Shown here: piece by piece, positions 58,301 through 63,260 of the stretch | Numbering within the stretch: the first letter of the stretch is position 1 | Layout of the letters: the number at the start of each line of letters is the position of its first letter | Assembly: GCA_963576735.1 (NCBI GenBank) | Contig: OY755191.1 | Location: 14,227,608 to 14,291,607 of the forward strand | DNA: 64,000 bases | Origin: Bedellia somnulentella | Lineage: Eukaryota > Arthropoda > Insecta > Lepidoptera > Bedelliidae | Reading direction: 5' to 3' | Position numbers and translations under genes: made by a program | The notes under the pieces: generated by a model | What the model saw: the letters and a program-made list of their open reading frames with translations, nothing else | Told to the model about the DNA's origin: nothing | The model's database searches: none

Positions 58301-61300
58301 GACCGGCCTTCAGTGCTTCCGTTTCCAGGACTCTGGCGGATTCTTGTATTTCCTTACGGTTTTCTCCCAGTAATGCTAGGTCATCAGCGTAGCCAATTAT
58401 TTTGTGTCTACCATTTAATTGCACTCCAACATCTAGTGAATTTACTTTTCTGAGAGCGTATTCCAGCACTAAATTGAAAAGCATTGGAGACGAGGCGTCA
58501 CCTTGCTTGAGACCCGTGACTACGGGAAATTCATCCGTCAAGTCCCCTTCTACTCGAACTCGCATCCTACTATCCGTTGTGGCTATCTGAATCATGTCCA
58601 CTAACTTTTTGGGAATATTGAAGTTCCTCAATATTGTGAATAGCGCACTTCGGTCAATGCTGTCGTACGCTTTGGCAAAATCCACAAACAGTATATGGAT
58701 GCTTTGAGCGTATTCCCACTTCTTCTCCATCAGTTGTTTAAGGAGGAAGATCTGATCTATAGGACTGCGGTTTGGTCGAAAGCCGCACTGGTAATCACTA
58801 ATGATAACTTCTGCATATGGTTCCAGTCTCTTGAGCAGAACATAGGACAATATTTTGTACGCTGTAGGTAGCAAAGCAATTCCACGATAGTTTGAGCACT
58901 TCTTTTTTGATCCCTTCTTATGAACAGGACATATGACGCCAATATTCCATTCCCCAGGTTGTTTTTCTTTTTCCCATATATTAAGTATTAACTCGTATAC
59001 TCTGGATTGAACTGTGCCACCGCCGTATTTCCACAGTTCGGATGGTAATCCATCTACCCCCGGGGCTTTGTTGTTTTTAAGCTCTTAATAGCTTCTCTGA
59101 CCTCTTCAAAGGACGGAGGGTCGATATCGTCCACAATGTCTTCGGTCAAGCGGGGTACAGCTTCTTGAAGCGGAGGACAATTGAGCAGTTCTTGAAAGTA
59201 ATTGCGCCATTGGTTCCTGATCTCCTCTTTAGCTGTTATCAGATTGCCGTCGTGGTCTTCAAGCGTTTGAGTGGTGGGTTGATATCCTCTCTTGCATGAT
59301 CTTACTTCACGATAGAACTTTCTGGTTTCGGTAGCTCTTAAGAGCATCTCCATTTCTCGGACTATATTGTCCAGGTGCTGCCTTTTTGCTCTTCTAATAA
59401 TTTTCCTAGCTTCTGTCTTAGCTTTCTTGTAATCATCGTTCCACCTCTCATCCTGTTCAGAAAGAATTTTGAGCCTCCTTCTCTCTTCTACAATGTTCAC
59501 GCAATCCTGATTCCACCATTTCCTCTTCGTATTCCTCTTTTTTCTGCCTAACGTTTTTACTGCTGCTCTTTTAACAGTGCTTTTGAGACTTTCCCAATCG
59601 TTATCTATGCTGTCCTCTACCACTAATTGTTCAAAGCTATTTTTTAATTCTAATTCAAACTTCTTACGATATTCATTATCTTTAAGATTATCAGTATCTA
59701 TGGGTTCTTCTATTTTACTAAATTTAGGTCTATCAATTTTAATTCTTGCCCGGATTTTAATGCCTAATAGGTAGTGATCAGTATCACAATCCGCACCTCT
59801 GAAGGTACGTACATCTTGGATTGTGCTTTTATGTCGGTCATCTATGAGCGCATGGTCTATTTGGTTGATAGTTGTGCCATCTGGTGACTTCCAGGTACCT
59901 TTATAGATCTCCTTGTGGGGGTACATGGTGCTTTTTATAACCATAGCTTTAGATGTTGCAAAGCTAATGAGTCTAACGCCGTTGTCATTAGATTTTTCGT
60001 GTTTGCTATGTCTTCCAATTGTAGGTATGAATGCGTTTTCTCGTCCCACTTGAGCATTAAAGTCGCCTATCAAAATCTTGGTATCAAAGCTTGGCAATTG
60101 GTCATACGTGGATTCCAGTTGGTCATAGAAGTTATCCTTACTATTTTCATCCGCACCCTCGGTTGGGGCGTAGGCGTTAATAATTGATGGGTCTCTAACA
60201 GCATCGCACAAAACTCAATTAATATCATAAATAAATATAATACAGTGATAAAGACGTATTGAATTGAATAGAATAATAGATTCGCATTCAAGATAGCAAA
60301 ACTGGTTACATACATAAATAATTTATTACCGTGGTTATTAGTATTATTTTGGAATTGAAAAACACAATCTTAAATATTTCTTTGCTTTTAAAAGGAATGG
60401 CTATTAATATGTAGGCCTAGGCTATTTTAGTAATCAATAAATAGGCAAAATTGAAATTCTGACACAAACTTTCACATACCTCGGTCCAATCATCAAATTC
60501 ATCAGCAGAGCCGAGCTAATCGCTATCAACAGCACCTCTTTCCACCAGAACCACAGCGAGGACACGTGGACATGGATGTGGTCATCATATTCCACCTCAG
60601 TACCCTCAATTTCGTGGGTGTCTTCGGCCTCCAGGTTTTGCTCGCAGGTCGGGTCTTGGTAGAAGATTAGGCCGTTGCTGCCTGCAAGTTTGGTATAGAT
60701 AAATTTATTGTTATGGATATAAAGATAAAGATAAAAGATATTTAATTGTTACTAAACACAATAACAACATATAAAAATATTACAAAATTAAAAGAAAAGA
60801 TGGCAACAAAGAGGCAAAGTACCTCAGCTAGATTCCCAACATTATCCGCAGGACACTGCTGGCATATAGATGTTTAAGTTTTATTTCCTTTATCAAGAGC
60901 TTATTTAACATGTCAAAGGGAAGTACAACAAGAAGTAATAAAAATCTAAACGAATTTTCTGTAGAGCAAAGAACGTTTTACTTGAATAAATACGTGCAAA
61001 CAATTATTAAAAAATAAAGAATAAATAAAGGAAAGAAAAATTTCGACACAGGCGGGATATATGCGTATATGTATGTATGTAATTAGAAAACATATACTTA
61101 AGATTGAACACTTATAAAAACAAATATATTTAAAAGACGACACAATGTAGTTACATTTAAAAAAAATAGTCTGGACTTTAAATTACTTAATCCTATTAAT
61201 TAATATTATAAATGTGAAACTTTAGATGTGTAGCTGTGTAGTGTCGGCTTAGAACAGCACTACCCCATTTCTTCAGACGTAAGAGGCGACTATCGGAATT

Positions 61301-62647
61301 GGGGCTTTTTAAGGGATTTTTGGGCGATTTTTTTACATATACTCACGGCTATAAATCCCTTAACGGGGTAGCCAGAGCTTTGGAATGAGGAATTCCTCAG
61401 CCACTTTTGGAAGTTGATTGGGGAAAAGATGGTAATAATAAATGTTTTTGGTGACGGGTCTCCAACCACATCGCCCAAAAATCACTTTAAAAGCCCCTAT
61501 ACCCTTAGTCGCCTCTTACGGTCACCCAAGGGTAGAAATGGGGTAGTGTTATTCTAAGCCGACACTACACGGCAAATATTTTTATTTATATATTTTAATG
61601 AATATGAAACAGACATACCATGCATAGCATTACTCCCATGTGCGACAATAAGCGCCAACGTCTTCGGGTCTAGCGGTTGCAAGGCGGTGCTCTTGTCTCC
61701 GGGACCAGCTAATAATGGTTGTGAGGAAGACAGCTTCCACAGACCAGACTTGGATGGAACTGTGAGCTCTTGGGAGGACCACGTGTCTTCTTGGATGTAT
61801 AGCTAGTGAGGAAATATTTGTATTGAATATATTTAAACATGTTATCGAAAACTGATTGAGTTATGTCAGATAATTTCGTTATACTAGCCATTCGGACACC
61901 TAAATTCAGCTCAATCTATCCAACGGTTTAGACTGTGCAGTGATATAAAGCTCAATTAGTCATCTTTGCCATTTATTCATAGGTATTATACTGTTTTTAA
62001 ACATTATGTAAAATAAATAGTATGTAGTTTCTTGAGTGAGATATTCAAAACAGTACGATGTTTTTTAACCTACTACGGCAGAGACAAAAGGAAGAGTAAT
62101 GATTCCGGATTGTATCCGGGACCAGCTAACAGTGGTTGCGAGGAAGACAGCTTCCACAGACCAGCCTTGGATGGCACTGAATTCTGGGTAGGACCACGTG
62201 TATTCTTGGATGTATAGCTAAAGAGCAAGATATTTATATATTTTTAATATATAGGAGAAACCGAAGGGGATGGAAATAATAAGTTTTTTAGAAGGATGAG
62301 CACTATGTAATACTAAATCATTTTATTAATGTTTAGTATATTGAATTTTCTTTTAAAACTCATTATCGCAGGCAAAACAAATTGCGGTTCCATACACTTA
62401 CTTACTTTGTGTCAAAGTTATTTTTTTTCCTCACGTGTCTGCCTTGTTTAGTATCTTTAAATTTTGTAGAATTTATAGTATCTGAAATATCTAAATAAAT
62501 GTTCCCTTTTACCCCTTTAGAAATGTCAGTAGTTACCTGTTGATGATGCATGCCCAAATAAATGGCCGGGGCATTTTCCCCCAACAAGGACAGTTGCTCT
62601 ATGGAGCCGTCGCGGACCCGCCACGCGCCCCCGAGCGGGACGTCCAG
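31255..62647 (-). CDS. EIF2AK3: PERK, eIF2-alpha kinase 3 (12 visible exons, 5' end outside the window)
   Basis: Family knowledge: PERK is an ER membrane kinase that senses unfolded proteins through its luminal domain and phosphorylates eIF2-alpha, reducing translation. Exons, 5' to 3': 62647-62537, 61802-61619, 60681-60480, 48996-48790, 46473-46354, 43652-43503, 42908-42635, 41709-41563, 37979-37869, 37036-36943, 32869-32676 and 31359-31255. All joins are GT-AG and keep one frame, giving 632 codons plus stop. Order of domains: end of the luminal propeller, transmembrane helix, proline-rich juxtamembrane segment, N-lobe with GRGGFG and AIKRI, an insert loop of about 150 residues, [19 protein letters not shown], the activation-loop THTRKVGT-type region, MSPEQ and the C-lobe. 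All catalytic residues are present. Missing at the 5' side: signal peptide and most of the luminal domain. The introns are packed with transposable elements. Confidence 0.95.
31468..31565 (-). mobile_element. SINE B 3' fragment
   Basis: Reverse-strand fragment in the last PERK intron, starting at a (ATAC)n tail, 'ggccataaatcctaaaaggg'. Confidence 0.7.
31667..31912 (-). mobile_element. SINE B in the last PERK intron
   Basis: Reverse-strand full copy of the 'cccgtgggtagaaag' subtype, close to the 19.3-kb copy. Confidence 0.88.
32078..32113 (-). pseudogene. duplicated edge of PERK exon 11 (donor side)
   Basis: CACCTCTTCCGGCCTCT and neighbouring bases repeat the exon/intron border at 32666-32693, including the donor GTGGG. 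Similarity continues into the intron with mismatches. The short copy also takes part in a perfect inverted repeat CCGGCCTCTG / CAGAGGCCGG (32102-32130). Confidence 0.55.
32335..32450 (+). mobile_element. tRNA-derived SINE C fragment
   Basis: Perfect B box in GGGTTCGATTCCCGCC followed by 'tgtgtcaaaatttttctttcc'. The same 3' part recurs inverted at about 36060-36112 and 61005-61052. The A-box side does not fold as a complete tRNA. Confidence 0.55.
32676..32869 (-). CDS. EIF2AK3: PERK exon 11 (kinase C-lobe)
   Basis: Acceptor 'attaccccag', donor gtgggt; 194 bp, phase 1 in and phase 0 out. It reads [12 protein letters not shown], then the [19 protein letters not shown] helix F region and the '[18 protein letters not shown]' segment. 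Confidence 0.94.
32940..33060 (+). mobile_element. LINE 3' UTR fragment
   Basis: 'ggtagagtttcttttcgtat...tctcttcacaaaac' is a diverged form of the LINE-1w 3' hairpin region and matches 4610-4730 through 'gattgacgttgagt'. No coding part. Confidence 0.5.
33062..33306 (-). mobile_element. SINE B ('cccgtgggtagaa' subtype)
   Basis: Reverse-strand full-length copy, somewhat diverged, inserted in the LINE 3' UTR fragment. Confidence 0.85.
33368..33626 (+). mobile_element. SINE B, full length
   Basis: Forward copy 'gctgtgtagtgtcggcttag' to 'gtgagtatatgtatgg'; one short internal duplication ('attggcccaatactattagg'). An inverted 43-bp head fragment (33634-33676) follows directly. Confidence 0.9.
33634..33676 (-). 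mobile_element. SINE B head fragment
   Basis: Reverse-strand first 43 bp of the family, adjacent to the forward copy and forming a potential hairpin with its head. Confidence 0.7.
33680..34075. other. non-coding stretch in PERK intron 10
   Basis: AT-rich; a short palindrome 'ataccatggtatac' is present near 33690. No gene or known repeat recognised. Confidence 0.4.
34078..34322 (+). mobile_element. SINE B fragment joined to a LINE-2 3' end
   Basis: Forward SINE B head (34078-34190) followed directly by a forward LINE-2 tail (about 34205-34322: 'cgtttggaccaaaaagagac' to 'ggcgtgagaatatacatg'). Both are diverged. Confidence 0.65.
34381..34615 (+). mobile_element. SINE B
   Basis: Forward copy with a small internal deletion after 'gggatttttgg'; the tail is a clean (TATG)n. 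Confidence 0.88.
34670..34803 (+). mobile_element. SINE A tail plus SINE B tail fragments
   Basis: 34670-34715 carries a diverged SINE A 3' module (ccgtcggggatttgcggtgtga) and 34738-34803 the last 65 bp of SINE B. Both are forward. Confidence 0.6.
35012..35250 (+). mobile_element. SINE A, variant head
   Basis: Forward copy with A box TTAGTAGCTCAGTGGGTAGA and B-box region 'agttttctaaccctggg'; the middle 100 bp of the body is deleted. The 3' hairpin module is present. Confidence 0.8.
35454..35821 (+). mobile_element. SINE A, full length
   Basis: Starts GCAACCGTGATAGACCAGTG and ends in the TTATG-rich tail. It is flanked by ATAATATTAAGTGATA (35438-35453) and the same sequence with one change (35822-35837). 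Confidence 0.92.
36060..36112 (-). repeat. SINE C 3' fragment
   Basis: 'aataaagaataaataaagga' and following bases match 61005-61052; inverted relative to 32.4 kb. Confidence 0.45.
36262..36487 (-). mobile_element. SINE B, old copy
   Basis: Reverse-strand copy with many substitutions, from 'ttcggctataaatccctag' to 'taagccgacaca'. Confidence 0.7.
36943..37036 (-). CDS. EIF2AK3: PERK exon 10 (DFG and activation loop)
   Basis: Acceptor 'gttgttttag', donor gtacgt; 94 bp, phase 0 in and phase 1 out. It reads [14 protein letters not shown]... and ends [11 protein letters not shown]. The DFG Asp and the Thr upstream of VGT, the usual activation-loop site in PERK, are present. Confidence 0.94.
37280..37350 (+). 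mobile_element. tRNA-like SINE head, degenerate
   Basis: 'gaggcctagtgaataggatg' and 'ggtcgcagtttctattcctg' resemble diverged A and B boxes. No complete cloverleaf. Low certainty. Confidence 0.35.
37559..37802 (+). mobile_element. SINE B 66 bp from PERK exon 9
   Basis: Forward copy 'gctgtgtagtgtcggtttag' to 'gagtatatgtatgtatc'. It ends 66 bp from the exon (37869) on the donor side of the exon. Confidence 0.88.
37869..37979 (-). CDS. EIF2AK3: PERK exon 9 (catalytic loop)
   Basis: Acceptor 'gtgtgttgcag', donor gtatta; 111 bp, phase 0 both ends. It reads [20 protein letters not shown] then [20 protein letters not shown] is the kinase catalytic loop. Confidence 0.95.
38035..40308 (+). mobile_element. 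SINE B split by a LINE-1w insertion
   Basis: The SINE head lies at 38035-38080 and the rest at about 40097-40308. Both are forward and together make one copy. TTTCTTC is repeated at the two junctions, giving the target duplication of the LINE. Confidence 0.85.
38084..40096 (+). mobile_element. LINE-1w, 5'-truncated copy with an open RT frame
   Basis: A frame from about 38265 to 39652 encodes the RT and C-terminal region: '[19 protein letters not shown]', '[15 protein letters not shown]', '[11 protein letters not shown]' (first Asp), '[20 protein letters not shown]' and '[10 protein letters not shown]' (catalytic FADD). The frame ends about 40 codons early compared with the 51-kb copy, because a one-base loss at 'FKK(A)' causes a frameshift. 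The endonuclease is cut off by the 5' truncation. The 3' UTR is as at 6.0-6.5 kb. It lies antisense within PERK intron 8. Confidence 0.9.
40312..40806 (+). mobile_element. LINE-2 3' end, frame open
   Basis: Encodes 114 C-terminal residues with [10 protein letters not shown] and a [12 protein letters not shown] end. The hairpin module and (TATG)n tail follow. A second LINE-2 copy follows immediately. Confidence 0.88.
40807..41115 (+). mobile_element. LINE-2 3' end, second tandem copy
   Basis: Starts at 'gtttggtgtgaaagatgata' right after the tail of the first copy and ends at 'tttgcctacccaagtgag'. It has lost the terminal hairpin and carries two frameshifts. Confidence 0.85.
41268..41490 (+). 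mobile_element. SINE B, old copy next to PERK exon 8
   Basis: Forward diverged copy, 'gcttagaatagttcaaccct' to 'attgacaatgtgtatgtg', ending about 70 bp from the exon. Confidence 0.7.
41563..41709 (-). CDS. EIF2AK3: PERK exon 8
   Basis: Acceptor 'ccattccag', donor gtacac; 147 bp, phase 0. It reads [19 protein letters not shown], then [19 protein letters not shown], the PERK hinge and helix D signature after the insert loop. Confidence 0.95.
41770..42018 (+). mobile_element. short Helitron, complete
   Basis: Begins TCCTATTAATATTATAAATC and ends CACGCGGGCGAAGCCGTGGG..ATAGCTAG. It is inserted between A and T with no duplication. 249 bp, no coding capacity; it lies 60 bp upstream of the exon 8 acceptor. 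Confidence 0.85.
42260..42491 (+). mobile_element. SINE B in PERK intron 7
   Basis: Forward full copy with a short deletion after 'ttcttccgg'. GTTGATCATTTT occurs on both sides and is the likely target duplication. Confidence 0.9.
42635..42908 (-). CDS. EIF2AK3: PERK exon 7 (kinase insert)
   Basis: Acceptor 'tttaatttcag', donor gtagct; 274 bp, phase 2 in and phase 0 out. Reads [20 protein letters not shown], then a Ser/Asn-rich acidic loop ending in the basic 'SQHSKRKK'. This is the PERK insert between the N-lobe and hinge, with low sequence constraint. Confidence 0.92.
43060..43238 (-). mobile_element. SINE B, 5'-truncated
   Basis: Reverse-strand copy with a (CATG)n-type tail, cut at 'aaaagccccaatacctta'. 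Confidence 0.85.
43328..43486 (+). mobile_element. SINE B, old copy beside PERK exon 6
   Basis: Forward diverged copy, 'gctgtttagcgtcggttaag' to 'ctctgtctacccctttta'. It ends 16 bp from the exon 6 donor, so the donor context is partly SINE-derived. Confidence 0.65.
43503..43652 (-). CDS. EIF2AK3: PERK exon 6 (kinase insert)
   Basis: Acceptor 'acctttgcccccag', donor gtatgt; 150 bp, phase 2 at both ends. Reads [19 protein letters not shown] and ends [12 protein letters not shown]. Confidence 0.92.
43681..43947 (-). mobile_element. short Helitron ending 28 nt from a PERK acceptor
   Basis: On the minus strand it starts TCCTATTAATATTGTAAATG and ends CTGTCGGGTCAGCTAG before T. 267 bp. Its 3' end lies 28 nt upstream of the exon 6 splice acceptor. 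Confidence 0.85.
44157..44282 (-). mobile_element. SINE B, 5'-truncated
   Basis: Reverse-strand copy, tail 'acatacatacatatactcac', stopping at 'ggtaaaataaagg'. Confidence 0.85.
44452..45225. mobile_element. hAT-type non-autonomous element
   Basis: The ends CAGTGTTGCCAACT and their inverted copy fit hAT. TGGTTTCACA is repeated across the two junctions, compatible with an 8-bp duplication (GGTTTCAC). It carries a short zinc-finger-like frame but no catalytic domain. Confidence 0.82.
44579..44854 (-). pseudogene. BED/TTF-type zinc finger remnant of a hAT transposase
   Basis: Reads [16 protein letters not shown]...[17 protein letters not shown] and LNHIKRKKW. The C..C...H spacing resembles the N-terminal finger of hAT transposases, but the expected last His is Trp. 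The frame then stops, so only the DNA-binding N-terminus is left. Confidence 0.65.
45387..45542 (-). pseudogene. truncated Myb/SANT-like protein (51 aa)
   Basis: ATG at 45542 gives [20 protein letters not shown] and '[15 protein letters not shown]', with a stop at 45387. The FTxEExxLLxxL pattern matches the first helix of the Myb-like DNA-binding proteins of PIF/Harbinger. Truncated after about one helix pair. Confidence 0.55.
45931..46353. other. PERK intron 5 part, nothing recognised
   Basis: No coding or repeat signal beyond AT-rich sequence. It ends at the exon 5 donor. Confidence 0.4.
46354..46473 (-). CDS. EIF2AK3: PERK exon 5 (alpha-C helix)
   Basis: Acceptor 'acattccag', donor gtgaga; 120 bp, phase 2 both ends. 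It reads [20 protein letters not shown], then [14 protein letters not shown]. The alpha-C Glu (REVRAL) and the 'HIVRYFNAW' strand are diagnostic of eIF2-alpha kinases. Confidence 0.95.
46513..46722 (+). mobile_element. SINE B with a mariner in its tail
   Basis: Forward copy from 'gtagtgtcggcttagaataa' to 'gccgtgagtata'; the tail resumes after the mariner at 48020-48035. Confidence 0.88.
46723..48019 (+). mobile_element. mariner element, apparently complete
   Basis: 1,297 bp. Terminal inverted repeats of about 31 bp (ACGAGGGTAGTCCCAAAAGT... and inverted ACGAGGGCGGTCCCAAAAGT...) with two mismatches. It is flanked by TA and inserted in the (TA)-rich tail of a SINE B. One full transposase gene. 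Confidence 0.93.
46903..47952 (+). CDS. mariner transposase (349 aa from ATG)
   Basis: An uninterrupted frame; the ATG at 46903 ([13 protein letters not shown]) is preferred over an in-frame GTG nine codons upstream because mariner proteins of about 345-350 residues usually start near this point. Domains: two helix-turn-helix units (residues about 5-110, with '[18 protein letters not shown]' and '[18 protein letters not shown]'), the linker WVPRLL (family WVPHxL), and the catalytic DD34D triad: [22 protein letters not shown] and [14 protein letters not shown], with exactly 34 residues between the second and third Asp. All catalytic residues are present, so it may be functional or only recently silenced. 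It lies in PERK intron 4, antisense to PERK. Confidence 0.93.
   Translation: MEKIGHRYVIQYFHLKGLSPTDVKAELDSTLGESAPSFTTVKYWVAEFKRGRTSCQDEHRSGRPSEVTTPENVKKIHKMVLDDRRLKVREIADMVNISKSAVHCILTENLDMRKLCARWVPRLLTVEHKQRREDVSIECLAMFRNNKAEFLRRFITMDETWVHHFTPETKEQSKQWTEKGEPAPKKAKTIQSAGKVMASVFWDSHGIMFIDYLEKGKTINGEYYAALLQRLSEEIMEKRPHLQKKKVLFHHDNAPVHTCVIAMAKINELKFELLPHAPYSPDLAPSDYFLFPNLKKWLGGKRFSNNEEVESAVNSYFEELDGSYYKEGIEAIEHRWEKCIELKGDYVEK
48036..48789. other. PERK intron 4 part, mostly unrecognised
   Basis: Contains a poly-C tract and GC-rich patch at 48341-48425 of unknown nature and a degenerate SINE B tail fragment at about 48575-48650. No gene seen. Confidence 0.4.
48790..48996 (-). CDS. EIF2AK3: PERK exon 4 (kinase N-lobe)
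   Basis: Acceptor 'tattttccccag', donor gtaagt; 207 bp, phase 2 both ends. It starts with a proline-rich juxtamembrane stretch ([19 protein letters not shown]), then [20 protein letters not shown] and [12 protein letters not shown]. The glycine loop and the ATP-binding Lys (AIK) are present. The proline-rich part is strongly GC-rich compared with the flanks. Confidence 0.95.
49061..50676 (+). mobile_element. Helitron with about 1.35 kb of internal cargo
   Basis: 5' end TCCTATTAATATTATAAATG at 49061; 3' end CTGTCGGGTCAGCTAG at 50676 before T. The outer parts (49061-49157 and about 50506-50676) align with the small Helitron at 43.7 kb as if continuous. The 1.35 kb between them has no counterpart there. 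The cargo includes an inverted-repeat patch at 49485-49640 and no recognisable gene. Confidence 0.7.
49485..49640. repeat. inverted repeat patch (ACTAAATGAA)
   Basis: 'agttcatttagttcc' on the left and 'ggactaaatgaact' plus 'ggactaaatgaagtt' on the right form imperfect inverted repeats. Possibly a MITE; its boundaries are unclear. Confidence 0.45.
51203..52680 (-). CDS. LINE-1w ORF2, RT and C-terminal part
   Basis: An open frame of 490 codons after the interrupting element. RT blocks as in the 38-kb copy: '[19 protein letters not shown]', '[11 protein letters not shown]', '[20 protein letters not shown]', '[10 protein letters not shown]'. The C-terminus ends '[14 protein letters not shown]'. 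It is about 97% identical to the 38-kb copy by eye, so both are fairly young. Antisense to nothing and co-oriented with PERK; not a host gene. Confidence 0.88.
52681..55404. mobile_element. 2.72-kb TIR element without transposase
   Basis: Precisely inserted in LINE-1w ORF2: CTG is duplicated (52678-52680 and 55405-55407), and the uninterrupted sequence is known from the 38-kb copy. Terminal repeats CCGGGGTAGCATGAG and, inverted, CCCGGGTAGCATGAG (14 of 15 match). Both subterminal zones carry several short imperfect repeats of GCATGAG, GTGAGAG and CTGAGAT. No frame of recognisable function lies inside. Confidence 0.85.
54150..54365 (+). mobile_element. very old LINE-2 3' end inside the TIR element
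   Basis: 'ttttattttgggcaaataga' and 'tctgcctactgcaatgggaa' are weak matches to the LINE-2 tail. Confidence 0.4.
55405..56757 (-). CDS. LINE-1w ORF2, endonuclease part (interrupted)
   Basis: Starts after ORF1 without an evident ATG ([20 protein letters not shown]), as is common for LINE ORF2; the first ATG is at 56626. APE-type endonuclease motifs: 'ILCLTEHWL' (catalytic Glu), 'CVYRPPKGN', '[13 protein letters not shown]' (GDFN), 'CLDNIYCNC' and '[14 protein letters not shown]' (SDH). It then runs into the pre-RT region and stops four codons inside the inserted TIR element. Confidence 0.88.
56775..57542 (-). pseudogene. LINE-1w ORF1 with SGNH-hydrolase-like motifs
   Basis: Two pieces in the same frame (57542-57288 and 57263-56775), separated by a TAA stop. 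An N-terminal predicted helix ('[20 protein letters not shown]') precedes '[16 protein letters not shown]', '[14 protein letters not shown]' and '[13 protein letters not shown]', which resemble blocks I, II and III of SGNH/GDSL hydrolases, as in the esterase domain of CR1-type ORF1 proteins. The open frame continues upstream of the first ATG up to the RTE junction, so the real start is lost. The C-terminal catalytic Asp/His block is not evident. Confidence 0.65.
57573..58990 (-). pseudogene. RTE reverse transcriptase and C-terminal domain
   Basis: Continuous frame; first in-track methionine at 58874 but the frame is open from about 58990 ('[16 protein letters not shown]'). RT blocks: '[18 protein letters not shown]', '[18 protein letters not shown]', '[14 protein letters not shown]' (first Asp), '[19 protein letters not shown]' and '[10 protein letters not shown]' (YADD). 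The C-terminal '[16 protein letters not shown]' and '[18 protein letters not shown]' are typical of RTE. All RT catalytic Asp residues are present. It is separated from the endonuclease frame by a one-base loss. Confidence 0.9.
59054..60188 (-). pseudogene. RTE endonuclease part (craniofacial development protein 2-like)
   Basis: Starts at the truncation point ([20 protein letters not shown]) and includes '[14 protein letters not shown]' (GDFN), '[17 protein letters not shown]' and '[12 protein letters not shown]' (DH), then a basic linker. The N-terminal catalytic Glu block is lost. The frame ends in 'SLKTTKPRG' because one A is missing from an A-run at about 59080. Confidence 0.88.
60189..60215 (-). 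mobile_element. SINE B scrap at the RTE 5' junction
   Basis: 'gatgggtctctaacagcatc' matches the centre of SINE B. It marks the site where the truncated RTE was joined. Confidence 0.4.
60480..60681 (-). CDS. EIF2AK3: PERK exon 3 (transmembrane segment)
   Basis: Acceptor 'ccaaacttgcag', donor gtatgt; 202 bp, phase 1 in and phase 2 out. It reads [20 protein letters not shown], an acidic stretch, then '[20 protein letters not shown]', the single membrane-spanning helix that separates the luminal domain from the cytosolic kinase. Confidence 0.92.
60690..61190. other. PERK intron 2 part with a SINE C fragment
   Basis: Mostly unrecognised AT-rich sequence. 61005-61052 is an inverted copy of the SINE C 3' part ('ggaaagaaaaatttcgacac'), followed by a (TATG)n-like run. 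Confidence 0.4.
61191..61575. mobile_element. Helitron 5' scrap and two SINE B copies in inverted orientation
   Basis: 61195-61225 is a Helitron 5' end. 61230-61328 is a forward SINE B cut in the middle. 61331-61575 is a reverse full-length SINE B of the 'gtcacccaagggtagaaatg' type. The forward copy runs directly into the tail of the reverse copy. Confidence 0.8.
61619..61802 (-). CDS. EIF2AK3: PERK exon 2 of the visible part (luminal)
   Basis: Acceptor 'cctcactag', donor gtatgt; 184 bp, phase 0 in and phase 1 out. It reads [20 protein letters not shown], then [20 protein letters not shown], the last part of the luminal beta-propeller. Confidence 0.9.
62112..62217 (-). pseudogene. broken duplicate of PERK luminal exon
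   Basis: About 105 bp copy the start of the exon at 61802-61619, including its AG acceptor ('ctctttag' then CTATACATCCAAGAA). About 85% of bases match. A net 2-nt loss ('cagaattcagtgccatcc' against 'gagctcacagttccatcc') shifts the frame, and the 3' half of the exon is absent. Flanking intron sequence on the acceptor side is also similar, so this is a local DNA duplication. Confidence 0.85.
62537..62647 (-). CDS. EIF2AK3: PERK exon 1 of the visible part (luminal)
   Basis: Acceptor 'tgtatttcag', donor gtaact; 111 bp, phase 0. Reads [20 protein letters not shown] and ends YLGMHHQQ. It joins in frame to LYIQED of the next exon. Upstream exons are beyond the right edge or not recognised. Confidence 0.85.
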
Positions 62648-62748
62648 CTGAAATACAATTCAATACCTATATTTACATCCTTATCTACGGCAGAAAGTGA
62701 ATTATATAAATACAGGTTTCATCGCTCTAGGAAGCAAAGTATAAACAA

Positions 62749-63088
62749 CATACATACATACATACATATTCTCACGCCGTTAGTTCCCATTGGGGTAGGC
62801 AGAGACTATCGATCGCCACTTTGTACGATCCTGGCAAACCTCTCTAGCTTCATTCACATCCATCAATCTTTTCATACATGCTCTTTTATTCTTCGTACTT
62901 CGGACACCTGCCTTTTTGAGCACATTTTCTATTTGATCTAAATGTGTCCTCCGAGGTCGTCCTCTACTAACATTACCTTCCACATTGGCTCTATAGATCT
63001 CTTTCACCACTTTACTGTCATCCATCCTCTCTATGTGCCCAAACCATCTCAACATTCCTGTTTCTATCTTAAAGTATAAACAAATCAT
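62749..63088 (-). mobile_element. LINE-2 3' end, frame open
   Basis: Reverse-strand copy encoding about 100 C-terminal residues, nearly identical to the 40.4-kb copy ([20 protein letters not shown]). The tail is (TATG)n with several repeats, which suggests a recent insertion. Confidence 0.88.
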
Positions 63089-63260
63089 TGTACTATAAAA
63101 CTGGGCCTTTTTGGGTCTATTTTTTTAACAAGCTTCGTTGTCGATATGCATTTTTAATATTTTTTTAATTATTTGGTGGATTTAAATAGATTTCAATGAA
63201 AAGATTATGCATTAAAATAACTAATTTGAGGTATGCACCAATTAAGCTGAACACTTTAAT

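Larger units (their letters stand above)
57563..60188 (-). mobile_element. RTE-clade LINE, 5'-truncated
   Basis: 3' tail of TAAG repeats (57563-57581). Two frames offset by one base: 60188-59054 (endonuclease and linker) and 58990-57573 (RT and C-terminus). Truncated inside the endonuclease. Confidence 0.92.

Noticed and set aside
7671..61575. CRISPR-like array from regularly repeated units
   Set aside because: The repeats are dispersed SINEs of about 240 bp in both orientations with their own target duplications, in animal DNA.
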